58,000 bases of DNA. Source: Adiantum capillus-veneris (taxonomy: Eukaryota; Streptophyta; Polypodiopsida; Polypodiales; Pteridaceae). Position 1 is the stretch's first letter; each line of letters starts with the position of its first letter. A program made the translations under genes and the position numbers. Below are positions 23,051 through 34,186 of the stretch, in pieces. The stretch covers positions 158,071,557 to 158,129,556 of the forward strand of contig CM043952.1 of the NCBI GenBank assembly GCA_014529385.2, written 5' to 3'. The notes below the pieces were generated by a model that saw nothing but the letters and a program-made list of their open reading frames with translations, was not told the DNA's origin and searched no databases.

Positions 23051-23775
23051 AAAGTACTTGAGTTGTGGAGCATGCCGGTCCTTTCATATCATCAATTGGA
23101 GCTCTTAAGTGCAAGTTATAGTCAGTCGAAGATTTGTCGAGGGCCGGGTGTGTGCCCACCACTTGGTCACATTGAAAGGCGTGATGCCTCTTGTAGTAGA
23201 GATTTGAAACTACACTTTGCTCCTCAAGCAATCAAGCCATTAATCTACTATCTAACATCTTTCATTTATGCACAATTCCATCCACAACAACCTCTTGAAG
23301 CTCTCCATCGCTCTATACACTTTGCCTTCGCACCTCCTCATCGTGATGTAGATCTAAAGCATAGTGTGTTGCTAGGGTTTATCTCTTGAAAGGAATCACT
23401 TTCCTCACCACGTTTTGTGCTTCTCCTTTCCCATTTAGCTCTTAAATCATCTTCACTCACACTATCACTATATCTTCCCTTTGGAGATCGTATCTCTCCT
23501 TAAGCAATGAGTTCGTGGTGCACGCTAGTCACAGACATTAGTTTGAGGCCAATAATGGTTTTTTCTGCATTGTTTAGCAAGAACATTAAACTTCTTTCCC
23601 ATTTGTAATCTGCTAAATAGCTTCATCATATGCTTGTCTTTTTGTTATTTCTTTCCAATTTACAAGAGGTGACATCTTTGTATGGATCTTCACTTCGCTG
23701 TATGTACAAACCTTGTTTTTTTTCTTTGTGCAGCCTCATGCTACCTTCCTTTTCATGGCTTCTCTAAGTTCTCAA
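23051..23775. other. Gene-free stretch
   Basis: An open frame ending at 23389 runs on from the LINE tail, but its last 100 residues match nothing I know. No other feature is supported. Confidence 0.4.
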
Positions 23776-23780
23776 TGACC

Positions 23781-23964
23781 TGTTGGGGTCAGTCCAACTT
23801 GGGGGTCTTGTATGTGTGAACATGATGTGGAGAGCCTTATTTATAGGCTTAGAAGACCTAGTGAGAACTCTCTTTTCATTTTCTCTCCCTCTCTTCTATT
23901 CTCTGTGCACTCTCCATTGCCATGTCTGTGCGAAAAGCACTTTGCTTCCGTTGCGAGCCCTACA
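23781..23964 (+). repeat. Element F 5' LTR
   Basis: 184 bp. Contains TTATTTATAGG, a plausible TATA box, followed by the CT-rich leader typical of LTR R regions. Confidence 0.8.
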
Positions 23965-23966
23965 AC

Positions 23967-23978
23967 TGGTATCAAAGC
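23967..23978 (+). other. Element F primer binding site
   Basis: TGGTATCAAAGC, one mismatch from the initiator tRNA-Met site. Confidence 0.75.
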
Positions 23979-24936
23979 TTAGGGGCAAGCTCTTGGATGT
24001 ATTGAGTAAGCAGAAGCATAAGTCCTCGCTCTTATCACCATCCCTCGTCTACTCATCATCATCGTGATGATGCTCGAGTGGTCACGTCGAACTGACCAGC
24101 CAGGTACGATGGTGGGCTGCCAGAGAAGTGTCCCAAGTATGGGGGTCGGTCTGTGCCATACCAAATGCTACCGAAGCTAGAGGCCTTCTTGGGAGGAATC
24201 GTCAGCATGCGGGCCTCCCCGGCTCCCACATTTCAGGAGAGCTCATTCACGGCTTCAGTTGGCAGTTTAGCAGTGGAGATGGAGGAGTCGAGATGGGCAT
24301 GATGGTTATGACAGTGGTAAGGATTTGGAAAAATATTAGCACCCAGGAGGGTGAAGCGAGAAAGGCTGAGAAAAGAAAGAGGCTTTGCAGAAGCTAAAGC
24401 TGGACCCATCGGCAGATGGCATCGACGAGGGAGGTAAGGGTTGAGCAGATGCACAAGAGGTTGATGTGGTGCAAGAGCGCCACGGTGACAATAGGTAGAA
24501 ACGGCGGCACGCCTGCAGACGGTAGGGATGATGCCAGCACACACATCAGCAATGACGAAGGCGTTGACACGGCAGCTGCTTTGCCAGCGAATTATATTTC
24601 TCGAGCATTATCACTTTTTTTTGTATTATTATATTATTTTTCATAAAAAATATTCTTTTATTTAAGAGGTAGTTCACCTGATCTCATTTATAAAGCTCAT
24701 CTAATGATGGTCGAGCACATGAAATGTGTGGCAAGTGAGGTTAACGGATAAACCTAGACCCGAGGTTTGGGAGTAAACCAAAAACCCCGTGTGATGGTAG
24801 CTCGGGAGTAGCACCAGGTTGTGAGAAAACCTAAAACTCACAGCTGGCGAGTATACCAAAAACTCGTGGTGTCATGAGTGTAAAAATTTGTTCAAGGGGG
24901 TGCATGATTATGCCAAGTCTAGTTGAAGGGGGCGAT

Positions 24937-25142
24937 TGTTAGGATCAGCCCAACTTGGACGCTTTGTTTGTGTGAACATGATGTAGAGAGCCTTATTTAT
25001 AGGCTTAGAAGATCTAATGAGAACTCTCTTTTCATTTGCTCCACTCGTGTGTTATCCCCTCTCTCCCTCTCCTCTTCTCTGCGCGCACTCTCCATTGCCA
25101 TGTCTGTGTGAGAAGCAATTTGCTTCCGTTGTGAGCCCTACA
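24937..25142 (+). repeat. Element F 3' LTR
   Basis: 206 bp. It is a diverged copy of 23781-23964 and follows the polypurine tract directly. Confidence 0.8.
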
Positions 25143-25300
25143 CGACCTAGGAATGCAAAAAAAAAAAAGACAATGGTTGCTAGATTGTTATAGATTATAA
25201 AACGATGCACATGGGTAGCAATGCAGCCAAACTGAAAAGCTCCACAGGGTCTCTAGAAGAAACTTTTTGCTTCTTAACCACACCATTGGAAGGGGAGAAT

Positions 25301-25465
25301 CCTTGAGTTCAAGAAAAACCAAGATGACAAGCAGCTAGTGAAGGTACAACATGTGTATAGCATCTCAATGGAAGCTTAACTTGTCCTTGAGTTCAAGAAC
25401 CAAGATGACAAACAGCTAGTGAAGGTACAACATGTGTATAGCATCTCCATGGAAGCTTCATTTGT
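25301..25465. repeat. 84-bp tandem duplication
   Basis: Two direct copies (from 25301 and 25385) share CCTTGAGTTCAAG, CCAAGATGACAA, CAGCTAGTGAAGGTACAAC and ATGTGTATAGCATCTC with small differences. No coding function is seen. Confidence 0.8.
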
Positions 25466-25818
25466 CTTTACCTCAACCAAGGTTTCCTACACATTGTAGA
25501 TGCCCTACGTCTGGATGCTTCTTTGATCAAGCCCAGGTTGGCATGCAACTGGCACCCAACTAACAATTTTCTAGTCTTCCTTTTACTAGGTGAAGACTTA
25601 CAAACGAAAGCAAAATGTAAAGCTAATGTGGCCCTTAAATGAAGGGACCCATTTGCTAACTAGACAAAGGCACCCAAAAAAAAAAGCCCCTACCTTCTCC
25701 TCTGGGGTGTGTTTTAACATGTTAAAAAGGGGCATGAAAACTGACCGGTATTAAAATCTAAGAGTCCCCAAAACTATGAAAGCAATATACGATGATTTTG
25801 TTCAAAAAAAAAGAAAAA

Positions 25819-27000
25819 ACGTGAGCACTAATTGATCAATGTTAGACTCTTAAGTTCTGGAATTTAAAAGTCTCAATGACCTATGACAACAAATTGCAGT
25901 GATGTTGTGAGCACTGATGGCACTATTGAATGGAGACAATGGACCGAAAATTTTCAACAAGAATACCACTCTAGAACTCATCGGGAAAACATGTATTGAG
26001 AGAAGGGAACCAGTTTGCAAACATGTGTAGATCTTTGACCTCTTATGTGCAGGATTGGGCACAGAAAAAGGCGACCTCAGGATTATATACAACGCGAAAC
26101 ATCCATGAGAATGGAGAAGGTTACAACTTCATCAAGGATGTTCCATAGTTATCATTCCCATTGAGAGTCCAAAATGATGATATGCAAACATTTTTCGTGT
26201 GTTTTAAAGAGTGGGCCTGTTAGAATTCTTTGATGGCACCGTAGAAAAATGTGTGAATGCATATGACAAAGGGAAAGGGAAAGGGCAAAGGGGAGGCGAG
26301 GGGAGGAGGCTTCAAGAAATAATAACAAAAGCTAGGAGAAAGGTCTTGGTTTTTTCAACCTCAAGGTTCAATTCCAGATTTAACATTAGAGAACAAACAA
26401 TAATTTGAAGGTATCCATTTAGCCATTATCACCTTATTTCCAAAGCTTAAAACCCAACCAAACACTAAAGCCTTCCGCACTAAAGGCCAAAAACGTAGTG
26501 AAGGTCAAGTTGGCAATCTAAAACCCGTCTCCAAGACCCATGAAAGATATGTGGTGACATTGTTTAAGGGTTCAGAAATGAAAACCTTGAGCACTAGAAT
26601 TTACAAGTCTCAATGACCTAGGAAAGCGAACTGCAGTGATTTTCTTTAAGGGTTCAAAATTGAAAAACGTGAACACCAATGGCACTGTAGAATGAAAGAC
26701 AATGGGCTGGAAATTTTCATTGAGCTGACCACTCTGGGACTCAGCGACAAAACATGTATATAGACCAGGGAGCATGTTTGCAAACATGTGTAGACCTTGG
26801 ACCTCTTTAGTGCAAGAAAGGGCTTAAAGTTGAAAAAGGTGAGCACCAATGGCACTGTAGAATGAAGACAATGGGCTGGAAATTTTCATTGAGCTGACCA
26901 CTCTGGGACTCAACGCAAAACATGTATATAGACCAGGGAGCATGTTTGCAAACATGTGTAGACCTTGGACCTCTTTAGTGCAAGAAAGGGCTTAAAGTGG
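25819..27000. repeat. Local duplications downstream of POLD3
   Basis: Copies 26661-26830 and 26831-27000 are a near-identical 170-bp tandem pair (GGCACTGTAGAATGAA, GGGCTGGAAATTTTCATTGA, CATGTATATAGACCAGGGAG). A third, diverged copy lies at about 25900-26060. Its left flank (25819-25900) also recurs at about 26575-26660, so a unit of roughly 250 bp was duplicated at distance and its right part then duplicated again in tandem. No gene seen. Confidence 0.8.
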
Positions 27001-27611
27001 CAGTCTATGTGTCTCCTTACGCAGCAAAAAGGCAAATCGAGGAGTTATATACAATGCGCATCGTTGACTGGGGTTACAACCTTCATCAAGGATGGTCCAT
27101 AGTTATCACACACTGTGGGTCCATAGTTGTCACACTATGAACCAAACCATTGAAAAATGTCCTTAGTTGGGCTTAACAAAGGGTTAACACAGGGTTTGGT
27201 GTCTTAATAAAGGATGTAAGGGTATCTTCCTAGGCTGAACTCCACTCAAAACTTGATTAGGTTATTCTCAAACTAGTTTGATAGCTTCAAACTTGTATGC
27301 ACACACCCAGCTATTAACTATCTCCAATTTACACACAACATTTCTGTCTTGGCTGGTTACATGAGGATTTATCAGGCCTGGAGTAGCCATACATCGTTTC
27401 ACTGTTAGCGGCTGGACGTTCTGGCGAGTGCTGATGAAGAATATAAGTAGATGTGGGCTTGTTACCAACAAATGTGGGCAGTCTTCATCACTATCATGAA
27501 ATGGACATGAAACTATGAAGCCATAACACGACTCTGAAATGCAAGTACAGCTCATCTTGTATGTAATAGAATCAAATCAATGTCCCATTTCCTCTACACT
27601 ACACAGACCCA
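27001..27611 (-). other. POLD3 downstream flank / probable 3' untranslated region
   Basis: Read on the minus strand, this directly follows the POLD3 stop codon. It has no coding potential of its own, and a polyadenylation site could not be fixed by eye. Confidence 0.4.
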
Positions 27612-29847
27612 TCAATTCTTCTTCTTGAAGAACGAAGAAATTCTCCCTTGCTGAGCATCTTTTGATGCCGCTTTTCCAGATGACCGGCCTCCGGGAGCTT
27701 TATTACCTGGATTTTGAACTGCAGCATTTGAAGCCTTGCCACTTGACCTGTACAACGTTTCAACAGCTCAGATAAGGTATTCTTGAAGCATACCTTACAT
27801 CAAAAGGAGAGACTTACTTCATGCTGGGGATTTTCGTGGATGCCATCTGAACTTCAACATGAGCATTGGCACTCTTGTCTTCCTTCTTGCTATCATTTTC
27901 AACTGGATTCTCGAATTCCCAGACTACCTCGGTCACTGCAAAGAGTCCAGGAATTTATATGTCAAATTTTTACGGACCTCTTCTGTCTGCTTCAAAATTC
28001 TATCCAGAACGTTCCAAACAAGTATCCAAACGAGGGTGCAGTGCGCATGTGCTTTCTAAAATTTTACCTTCCCGGCCGCGCTCATCCATCTTAGTCTTGA
28101 GCACTTTCCTTTTCTTTGGTTCAGGTGCAGCAGCTGATGCTCCTTTAGTTGTGGTCCGAGCTGGACCACTTGTTTGGTTGTCTGCATCTAACTTTTTCTT
28201 TCCATTAGTAACCGTTCGAGCTGGCTCACTTGCTTGATTGTCTGCATCTAACTTTTTCTTTCCATTTTTCTTCTCTTTGTCTCTAACAGTGCAAATTGTA
28301 TCCTCTTTCTCCTCCTTCAGATGTGCTTCAGATGCATGTGACCTCTTTCCATTCTTGTCAGGTAAAACTGAGGTTTCCTTTTTCTCTTTAGGCACCTCTG
28401 GAGAAGACAAACTAACGAAAGTCTCATCTGCATTGTCTTCATCTGAAATGTCATCATCAACAACCATTCGCCTAGTTCGTTTGCCTTTACTCTTCAGGTC
28501 GCCTCTCCGTAGGCGTGCAAAATTTGCAGCATCCTCATCGTCGCTACTTTCATTGATACAGGGATCATGCACCACTTCTGGAATCTCCATGGTACCTGTA
28601 ACGAGAAATCTTTCTCTGATAAACCTATAACAAAAGGCACTGGACTGAAGGCAAAGCTTCAGGAGGGCATAGGCAACTACCTGTGTTTGCGGCTGCTTCT
28701 ACTTGAGCTTCAATCTGCATTGCCTTCGACTTCGTGGATGCACGTCCCCATAAGTTTGCCAGGGAACCCGTGTCCCCAGTCTTTTTCTTGGTAGCAGCAA
28801 CCCCTTTAGGTCCAGCCAAGGTTTCAGAGCCTTTCGAAGCTGTTCCCATGTCTGAGACACTATTCCCCGGTGCATTTTGCATAGACTGTCCAGATGTGGA
28901 AGCTGGAACTGCCAATACCTCAGCTTTCACAGTGGAAGGCTGTGTGGGAGGGGGACTAGGTGGTGGAACAGCTACTTTTGTTGCACTTGTTGATGGAGCA
29001 GCTACCTTACTTGCACTCACAGATTGAGCTACCTTGAATGATGCTGTCCGGATACCGCCAGTAAAACATGTGTCTGTTACCTTTCGAGTGACCAAACCAC
29101 ACGAGACCGCACTGAACCTGCACAAATAATAAAGTCAGACGCCTGAATAAATGTGATAACAGTAGACATAACAGAAACCTATCACAATACCAAGTTTAAA
29201 ACTATACCGATTGTCTCGAAGGCAGTTATTGAGCTCGGAAGGCTGTTTGAATAACTCTTCCGATTGAACATACTCTGCACTCCATAATTCAGCTGGATCT
29301 TTTGGTATACATGGCTGAATACTGTAAACATGAATGGAAACATGACCGTTGAGCATATCCTTTGCCTCTGCAAACAGAAAGCTAAGTCATAACACAGAAG
29401 AGAGAAAAGAAACCGTAAAGGTAGAAAGACCAATAGTCTTACGACATTTCATGGGCATAGGACTGTCCACAAGAAACAGAAGAGGAAGAAAAGAGCAATC
29501 ATCTAACAGCATTCATTGGTAATAGGACATAATAAAAATATTGCTCGCAGATGAATAACATGGGAGATTGTAGTACACCTTGCAATTTAGCCTTGGGCAC
29601 GAGTTTCACAGAATAGCAGTTGCAATCTGATTTGGACCATCCTGATACAGCATAGACTATATCTAAGTCACCACCATGTTGCTCAGCAACAATTTGAAGC
29701 AACCTGGGCAATCATCAACCAATCATCAGCACGCACACTTGACGAGCACCATTGTCAATACAAAAGCTTAGCAGTATGAAACACCAAATACCTCTTGGAC
29801 TCGTTTGAGCTTATTGAAAATTTTCTGCTCAACCACTTGTATGAGAC
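27612..29847 (-). CDS. POLD3: DNA polymerase delta subunit 3 (POLD3, p66/Cdc27-like), N-terminal exon not found
   Basis: POLD3 is the non-catalytic subunit that ties nuclear DNA polymerase delta to the PCNA clamp during lagging-strand synthesis. Seven exons are visible: 29847-29792, 29703-29579, 29367-29208, 29117-28681, 28595-28068, 27935-27818 and 27747-27612. All six introns are GT-AG and 70-211 bp, and the phases join without a stop to give 519 residues. The winged-helix start VSYKWLSRKFSISSNESKR and GGDLDIVYAVSGWSKSDCN are followed by VSIHVYSIQPCIPKDPAELW (compare human SIHVYSIQKAMLKD) and LRDNRFSAVSCGLV. A long low-complexity middle contains GSLANLWGRASTKSK, then an acidic-basic tract. 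VTEVVWEFE and the PCNA-binding PIP box QGRISSFFKKK end the protein. The first visible exon begins in phase 0, so at least one exon encoding about 20 residues and the start codon lies further upstream. It is the only intact host gene seen here, between TRIM element F and the nested LTR stack. Confidence 0.92.
28146..28265 (-). repeat. 60-bp in-frame duplication inside POLD3 exon
   Basis: Two adjacent 20-residue copies, NGKKKLDADNQASEPARTVT and NGKKKLDADNQTSGPARTTT, lie in the basic linker before the C-terminal exons. Frame is preserved, so the duplication is tolerated in the disordered region. Confidence 0.9.
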
Positions 29848-31100
29848 CTGATTAGAAGAAAAAGTCCAAACTTACAAGGTCTGATTATCTCAAAAAATTC
29901 TTTAGAATGTAGCCAGTGGAAAGCTCACATCAATTCAATTAATAAAGCCGAGCTAACCACCTGTATACCAGTTGCAAGCACATTTGAGGAGTTCAAGCTT
30001 ACAAGGAAAAATTAGGAAATAAAAGTGAATAGTATATTGCTTCATGGGGTCAAACTCAAAATAAGAAGCGAGTTCGCATATGTGAAAGTCATTGTGATTG
30101 CCAACCCTATTTGACACCACTACAACAGCTTTTAGCTAATGATGTAGAAACAAAGGGAGTTCATTGTATATACACCTATAGGGCAGCCCCCACTGCATGC
30201 CTAAACAAACCTTCCCAGCATGTACAACTCTGTCAAGGAGCATGTGAGAACAGGAGACCCAAGTCTCTTCAGTGCTTTGGACTTCCTTGGGGACCCGCAA
30301 GATGCAGGGGATCAGCCAACCCTGAGCTCCGCTTGGTTGGCAATACATTAGCTCTCCTACTCTCTTGATCATAGGGCTTTCTACCTTTAAAGTTGTCTAC
30401 ACTCACCCTCAGTAACCTCACAACAAATATATCCCTCAAACTGGCAAATGTCATCTCCTAGCTAGTGCAAGTAGAGAGTCACTCCGACCTGCGGTCTCGT
30501 GGCATTGTCCGTGTGGATCATGCTTTTACGGATTGGAGGTAAGGGGCAGCTCAGACGCTTTTGGCAGCCCACATTGCTTAGTCTGGCTTCCCCTCTTGTT
30601 AGAGGACGAGTGCAGCGCAGACATCTTGGTCTGCCCATCCCTCTTCCCAAAGAACGACCACAAAGTACTGTTCAGCCTCGGTCTCCCTCATCTTGGAGGA
30701 CACTCTACTTACTACAGACAGGACACCACCCGATGGTGGTCCCATTTGGCCTATTGGTGATTGCTGCAACAAGGTAGAGAGTGCAGTGCAGAATGCCTAT
30801 TCGGATGATCCTGGAGTGGCATTAGCCGCATTGTCTCATGGGGTTTTAGGTTCACCGACGACACTTTTCTATGCTCTCACTTGACGGTTCCTGGGCTTTA
30901 TCCTACTATCACAATTGGACATTCGCAAGCCTACGACCGTTGGGTCTATTCACAAGAGTTGTTTCCACACACAGTTCACGGCCTTTTCTTGGTGTAGAGC
31001 ACACACTTAGCAATGATGGAGTGCAGCAATTCCTTACACTTCGGATCTATTTAGAGATTTGCTGGCGGCTGGAGTTGCCTCCTCTAGTGGACATCACAAC
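29848..31100. other. Upstream of the visible POLD3 exons: no exon recognised
   Basis: The missing first POLD3 exon should be upstream on the minus strand. I found no segment with the expected short helix ending before VSYKWL. One candidate ending near 29961 (LATGIQ before a GT) is too weak to call. Short open frames at 30111-31131 on both strands match no family. Confidence 0.4.
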
Positions 31101-31608
31101 TATCACCAGCAAGCCACTAGGGAGGCAGTGAAAACACTACAACAAAACCAAACTGAACCAAAGCATTGAACACTTGACTTCAAAAAGAAAACATCACGAT
31201 AAACAAAGCGACACGAATGGCAGAGTTACGCTCCCAAAAGCGTCAACTAGGCACCCTTCAGAGTATTTCTTTCTTCCATAAAGATCAAAGTCAGAGTTAA
31301 CTCCTTGTAGAGCAACGCCTCCCCTTCAGAGTAGCAGTCCACTGGGTGATCTGCAATAATGGCACCCCTGGCCTTTCTTTAATAGGCACAAACCCAAAGG
31401 CAATCCCCAAAAGCGACTTTGAATATCACACTTATTTTTACAAGTGCAAAAGCACCAAAGGTCAACTCGTCATCCCGTCATCCCGTGAATGCACCAAGGT
31501 TTCTGCCGTGTTTCATGTTGCTGTCAACTCGAGCTTGGCTCTTCTATTCCGCTCCATCTCCATTATCTCTTTTTCCGGTTTGTAAGGTCACAACACATCA
31601 TTGTGACA
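31101..31608 (-). repeat. Element E, 3' LTR
   Basis: On the minus strand it starts TGTCACAATGATG after a polypurine tract AAGGGTGGGTA (31609-31620 in plus coordinates). It aligns to 39752-40430 in its first several hundred plus-strand bases (GCAAGCCAC, GAAAACACTACAAC, ACTAGGCACCC, GTATTTCTTT). The far end of the alignment is poor, so the two LTRs are strongly diverged or belong to sister elements. Confidence 0.55.
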
Positions 31609-31845
31609 TACCCACCCTTACAAGAAGAGCAGTCGCCCTCAATTATGCATGCAAAACCAACATAAAACCAATTCTTTGGTAGACACCGACTCCATGCAAA
31701 CATGCTAATGACCATCCTCCGTAAGACAATACATTCAAAACACTTGCATCCGCACATATCCTAGTTCACACTAGATTTCAGATAACACTCTACAATCACA
31801 TGGTTTACATTGAGCACTCAGATGCAAACTATCAATCTAGTCCTC

Positions 31846-31916
31846 TGTCACAAGACGGGCCACGTGCCAATAGAAAAGAGCATACTTAAACAGACTTTTA
31901 GCACTTCAATAACAAT

Positions 31917-31963
<47 letters not shown>

Positions 31964-32338
31964 GACACACGACATAGAGTGGCAGAATTCCACCCCAGAG
32001 AGTATTGGCCCCAAACCTTGGCGCCCCTTTCGGTATTTCTTTATATTGCACCAACACAATACAAGCCGATACTCCAGACTCTGCACCTTCTCTAAGAAGC
32101 ATGCCAGAGAATGAGCCCTAACCTCATATTTAAAGGAGCTAGGCCCCAAAAGCAGTTTACAGTAAAAAGCCTTCAAACTTAAAAGCATTTGGTCCAAAAG
32201 CAAAGCCAAAAAGCTACCAACATAAATCACGGAAATCAGTACAACCTGCCACGTCATCAACCAATGCAAAACGCGAAAATCCGTATAGCCTGCCACGTCA
32301 TCATGTCAACGCAATTTTTGAAATTTTGCCACGTCATC

Positions 32339-32373
<35 letters not shown>

Positions 32374-32545
32374 GTCCTGCTTTATTTTAATCCTTTGTCA
32401 CTTGGGGCCCCATCGAACAAGGTCCCCATAAGTTGGTAGGACTTCTTCTTCTGTTACTTGTTCTTCTTAGGGTTTAGGCCCCTCGGCCGACATCTGCAAG
32501 TTGGCTCCCTTCTTCAGGGCTTTGACACGTCAACAGTTTGTTACA
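31846..32545 (-). repeat. Element D 3' LTR
   Basis: 700 bp. Includes a GA run (31921-31961), a GT run (32340-32370) and the shared GGCGCCCCTTTCGGTATTTC core at 32020. Confidence 0.9.
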
Positions 32546-32640
32546 TCTCCCCTTCTTGAAAGAGAGTAATCGTCCGTGATTATAGCATATTTGCAAACCA
32601 ACTCAAGTTAGCTCAAAAAATTTCAAGGGACAATCAATTT

Positions 32641-32780
32641 GCTCTTTTTATTAAGGAGTTAGCTTCTCCTTTCTGCTCTTTTGATCAAGGAGTTAGCTTC
32701 TCCTTTCAACTGTTTTGATCAAGGAGTTAGCTTCTCCTTTCTGCTCTTTTGATCAAGGAGTTAGCTTCTCCTTTCGTCCA
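32641..32780. repeat. 34-bp tandem repeat in element D
   Basis: Four head-to-tail copies of TTTTGATCAAGGAGTTAGC plus TTCTCCTTTC. The unit has inner dyad symmetry (AAGGAG ... CTCCTT). Confidence 0.85.
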
Positions 32781-32984
32781 GATCGGAACTCTTGATATTC
32801 CGGCGTAGTAAAATTAGCCATCACACCATACTGATCTTCCACGGTGTCTTGATGCACTAAAAAATTACATACCCAAGCAATCTCATCCAATTAGGAATAT
32901 TCAGTAGCTGGCACATCACAATGCAACACAAATGCTTACATATGCATGTTACAAGACATAGAAACATAAAGTCACCGATGAACA

Positions 32985-33330
32985 CTCCCCTCGCAAATAA
33001 CCATCCAAGTCCGGGCCATAAGCTGTTCAACAACTCCCTCATCACTCCTCCCGCAAATAACCTAAAAAGGTCCGGGCCATGAGATATGGCCTTTTACAAC
33101 CAAACGCCCCCAGACCGCAGCTTGCGTCGTTTGGAGGTGCTGAGAGTAACCACTGCTCAGACTTCTTAATACTCCTCTCGCATAACCGTCCAGATCCGGG
33201 CCGAGAGTCACAACAGCAATACTCTCCACGTAAATAACCACAAGAGTCCGGGCCATGAGTAAAAAAAACAGCACTTTCCAATCATTCAACACTCCCCCCG
33301 CAAATAACCACAAGGGTCCGGGCCATGAGT
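32985..33330. repeat. GC-rich dispersed repeat in element D
   Basis: Five copies of a 40-50-bp unit, ACTCCnCCGCAAATAACC followed by AAGGTCCGGGCCATGAG, separated by 10-40 unrelated bases. The core GGTCCGGGCC is nearly self-complementary. Confidence 0.8.
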
Positions 33331-34173
33331 ATGAACAAGCATTCTCAACATCTTTTCTCACTACTCCACCCAGGAGTAAAATCACCAATCATTGAAACCA
33401 GTATTAAAACCAGAGTCAAACAGTTCAAATCGGCACCAAAACAGGTTCAAAACAGATACCATCCATTCCAAACAAGATCATCAAACAAGATAAAACAGAA
33501 GTCAAACTTAAAAGCAATCTCGACATCAATCGAGTCCGAAAAGTCGATTGACTTTCTATCCTGGAACTTGCACCAAAAATTAGGATTAGGTTCATTCTGT
33601 AAGGTCATAGCCGAGCACAGCATGGTCCATCAGCTCTTAGACAGACAGTGTTTCTTTGGCGGCGATGGTAGTCCCAAGATAGCAATCACACTCGACCTCC
33701 AAGGTCATCTACTCGTGAAGAGACATCTACTGAGAGATGTCGAGAAATTTCAAGTTATAATCTGCTAGGGTTTCCATGGCAAGCATTTTAGGATACCCCA
33801 CTCTACCAAAAGTTGCACTCCAAAGGAAGATGTCAGAAACCATATAACTTCGCACAAAAAAAAAAAAAAAAAATTCTTGAAAGCTTGTCAAGAACTTGAT
33901 AGCTCTAGACATCAACATCTGCATGGCACTGCTTTTGAGAAAAACAGCGACTTGAAACAAATCTGGATCCTTCTCTTGCAAGTGATCTTAATTGGCTTAT
34001 GCCCTGTAAGACATGAGAGGTGAAGATGGGAGCGCGCCCGATGCGCGATGAAGTAAGGATGGGAGTGGCTAATAAGTCCAGGTTGGAGGGCGAAGATCCC
34101 TCAAATAAAATTCCAGTAGCTCTGTCTGCCCTTTTGTAGGACTGGTATGCTTTCAGAAAAGCACACGCCTGAT

Positions 34174-34185
34174 GCTCTGATACCA
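34174..34185 (-). other. Element D primer binding site
   Basis: Minus-strand TGGTATCAGAGC, a perfect initiator tRNA-Met site one base inside the 5' LTR. Confidence 0.9.
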
Positions 34186-34186
34186 C

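Larger units (their letters stand above)
23781..25142 (+). mobile_element. Element F: miniature LTR retrotransposon (TRIM-like)
   Basis: LTRs at 23781-23964 and 24937-25142 both begin TGTTrGG(A/G)TCAG and end GTGAGCCCTACA or GCGAGCCCTACA. They share ATGATGTrGAGAGCCTTATT and TATAGGCTTAGAAGA. A primer site TGGTATCAAAGC (23967-23978, initiator tRNA-Met type) follows the left LTR two bases on. A polypurine tract GAAGGGGGCGAT abuts the right LTR. The flanks TGACC (23776-23780) and CGACC (25143-25147) are a target duplication with one change. The ~970-bp interior shows no gag or pol. The total of 1362 bp is in the upper range for TRIM elements. LTR differences point to an older insertion than G. 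Confidence 0.8.

Noticed and set aside
29950-29990. Candidate first POLD3 exon on the minus strand ending LATGIQ before GT
   Set aside because: It has no start codon in reach, a weak acceptor and no resemblance to the expected N-terminal helix.
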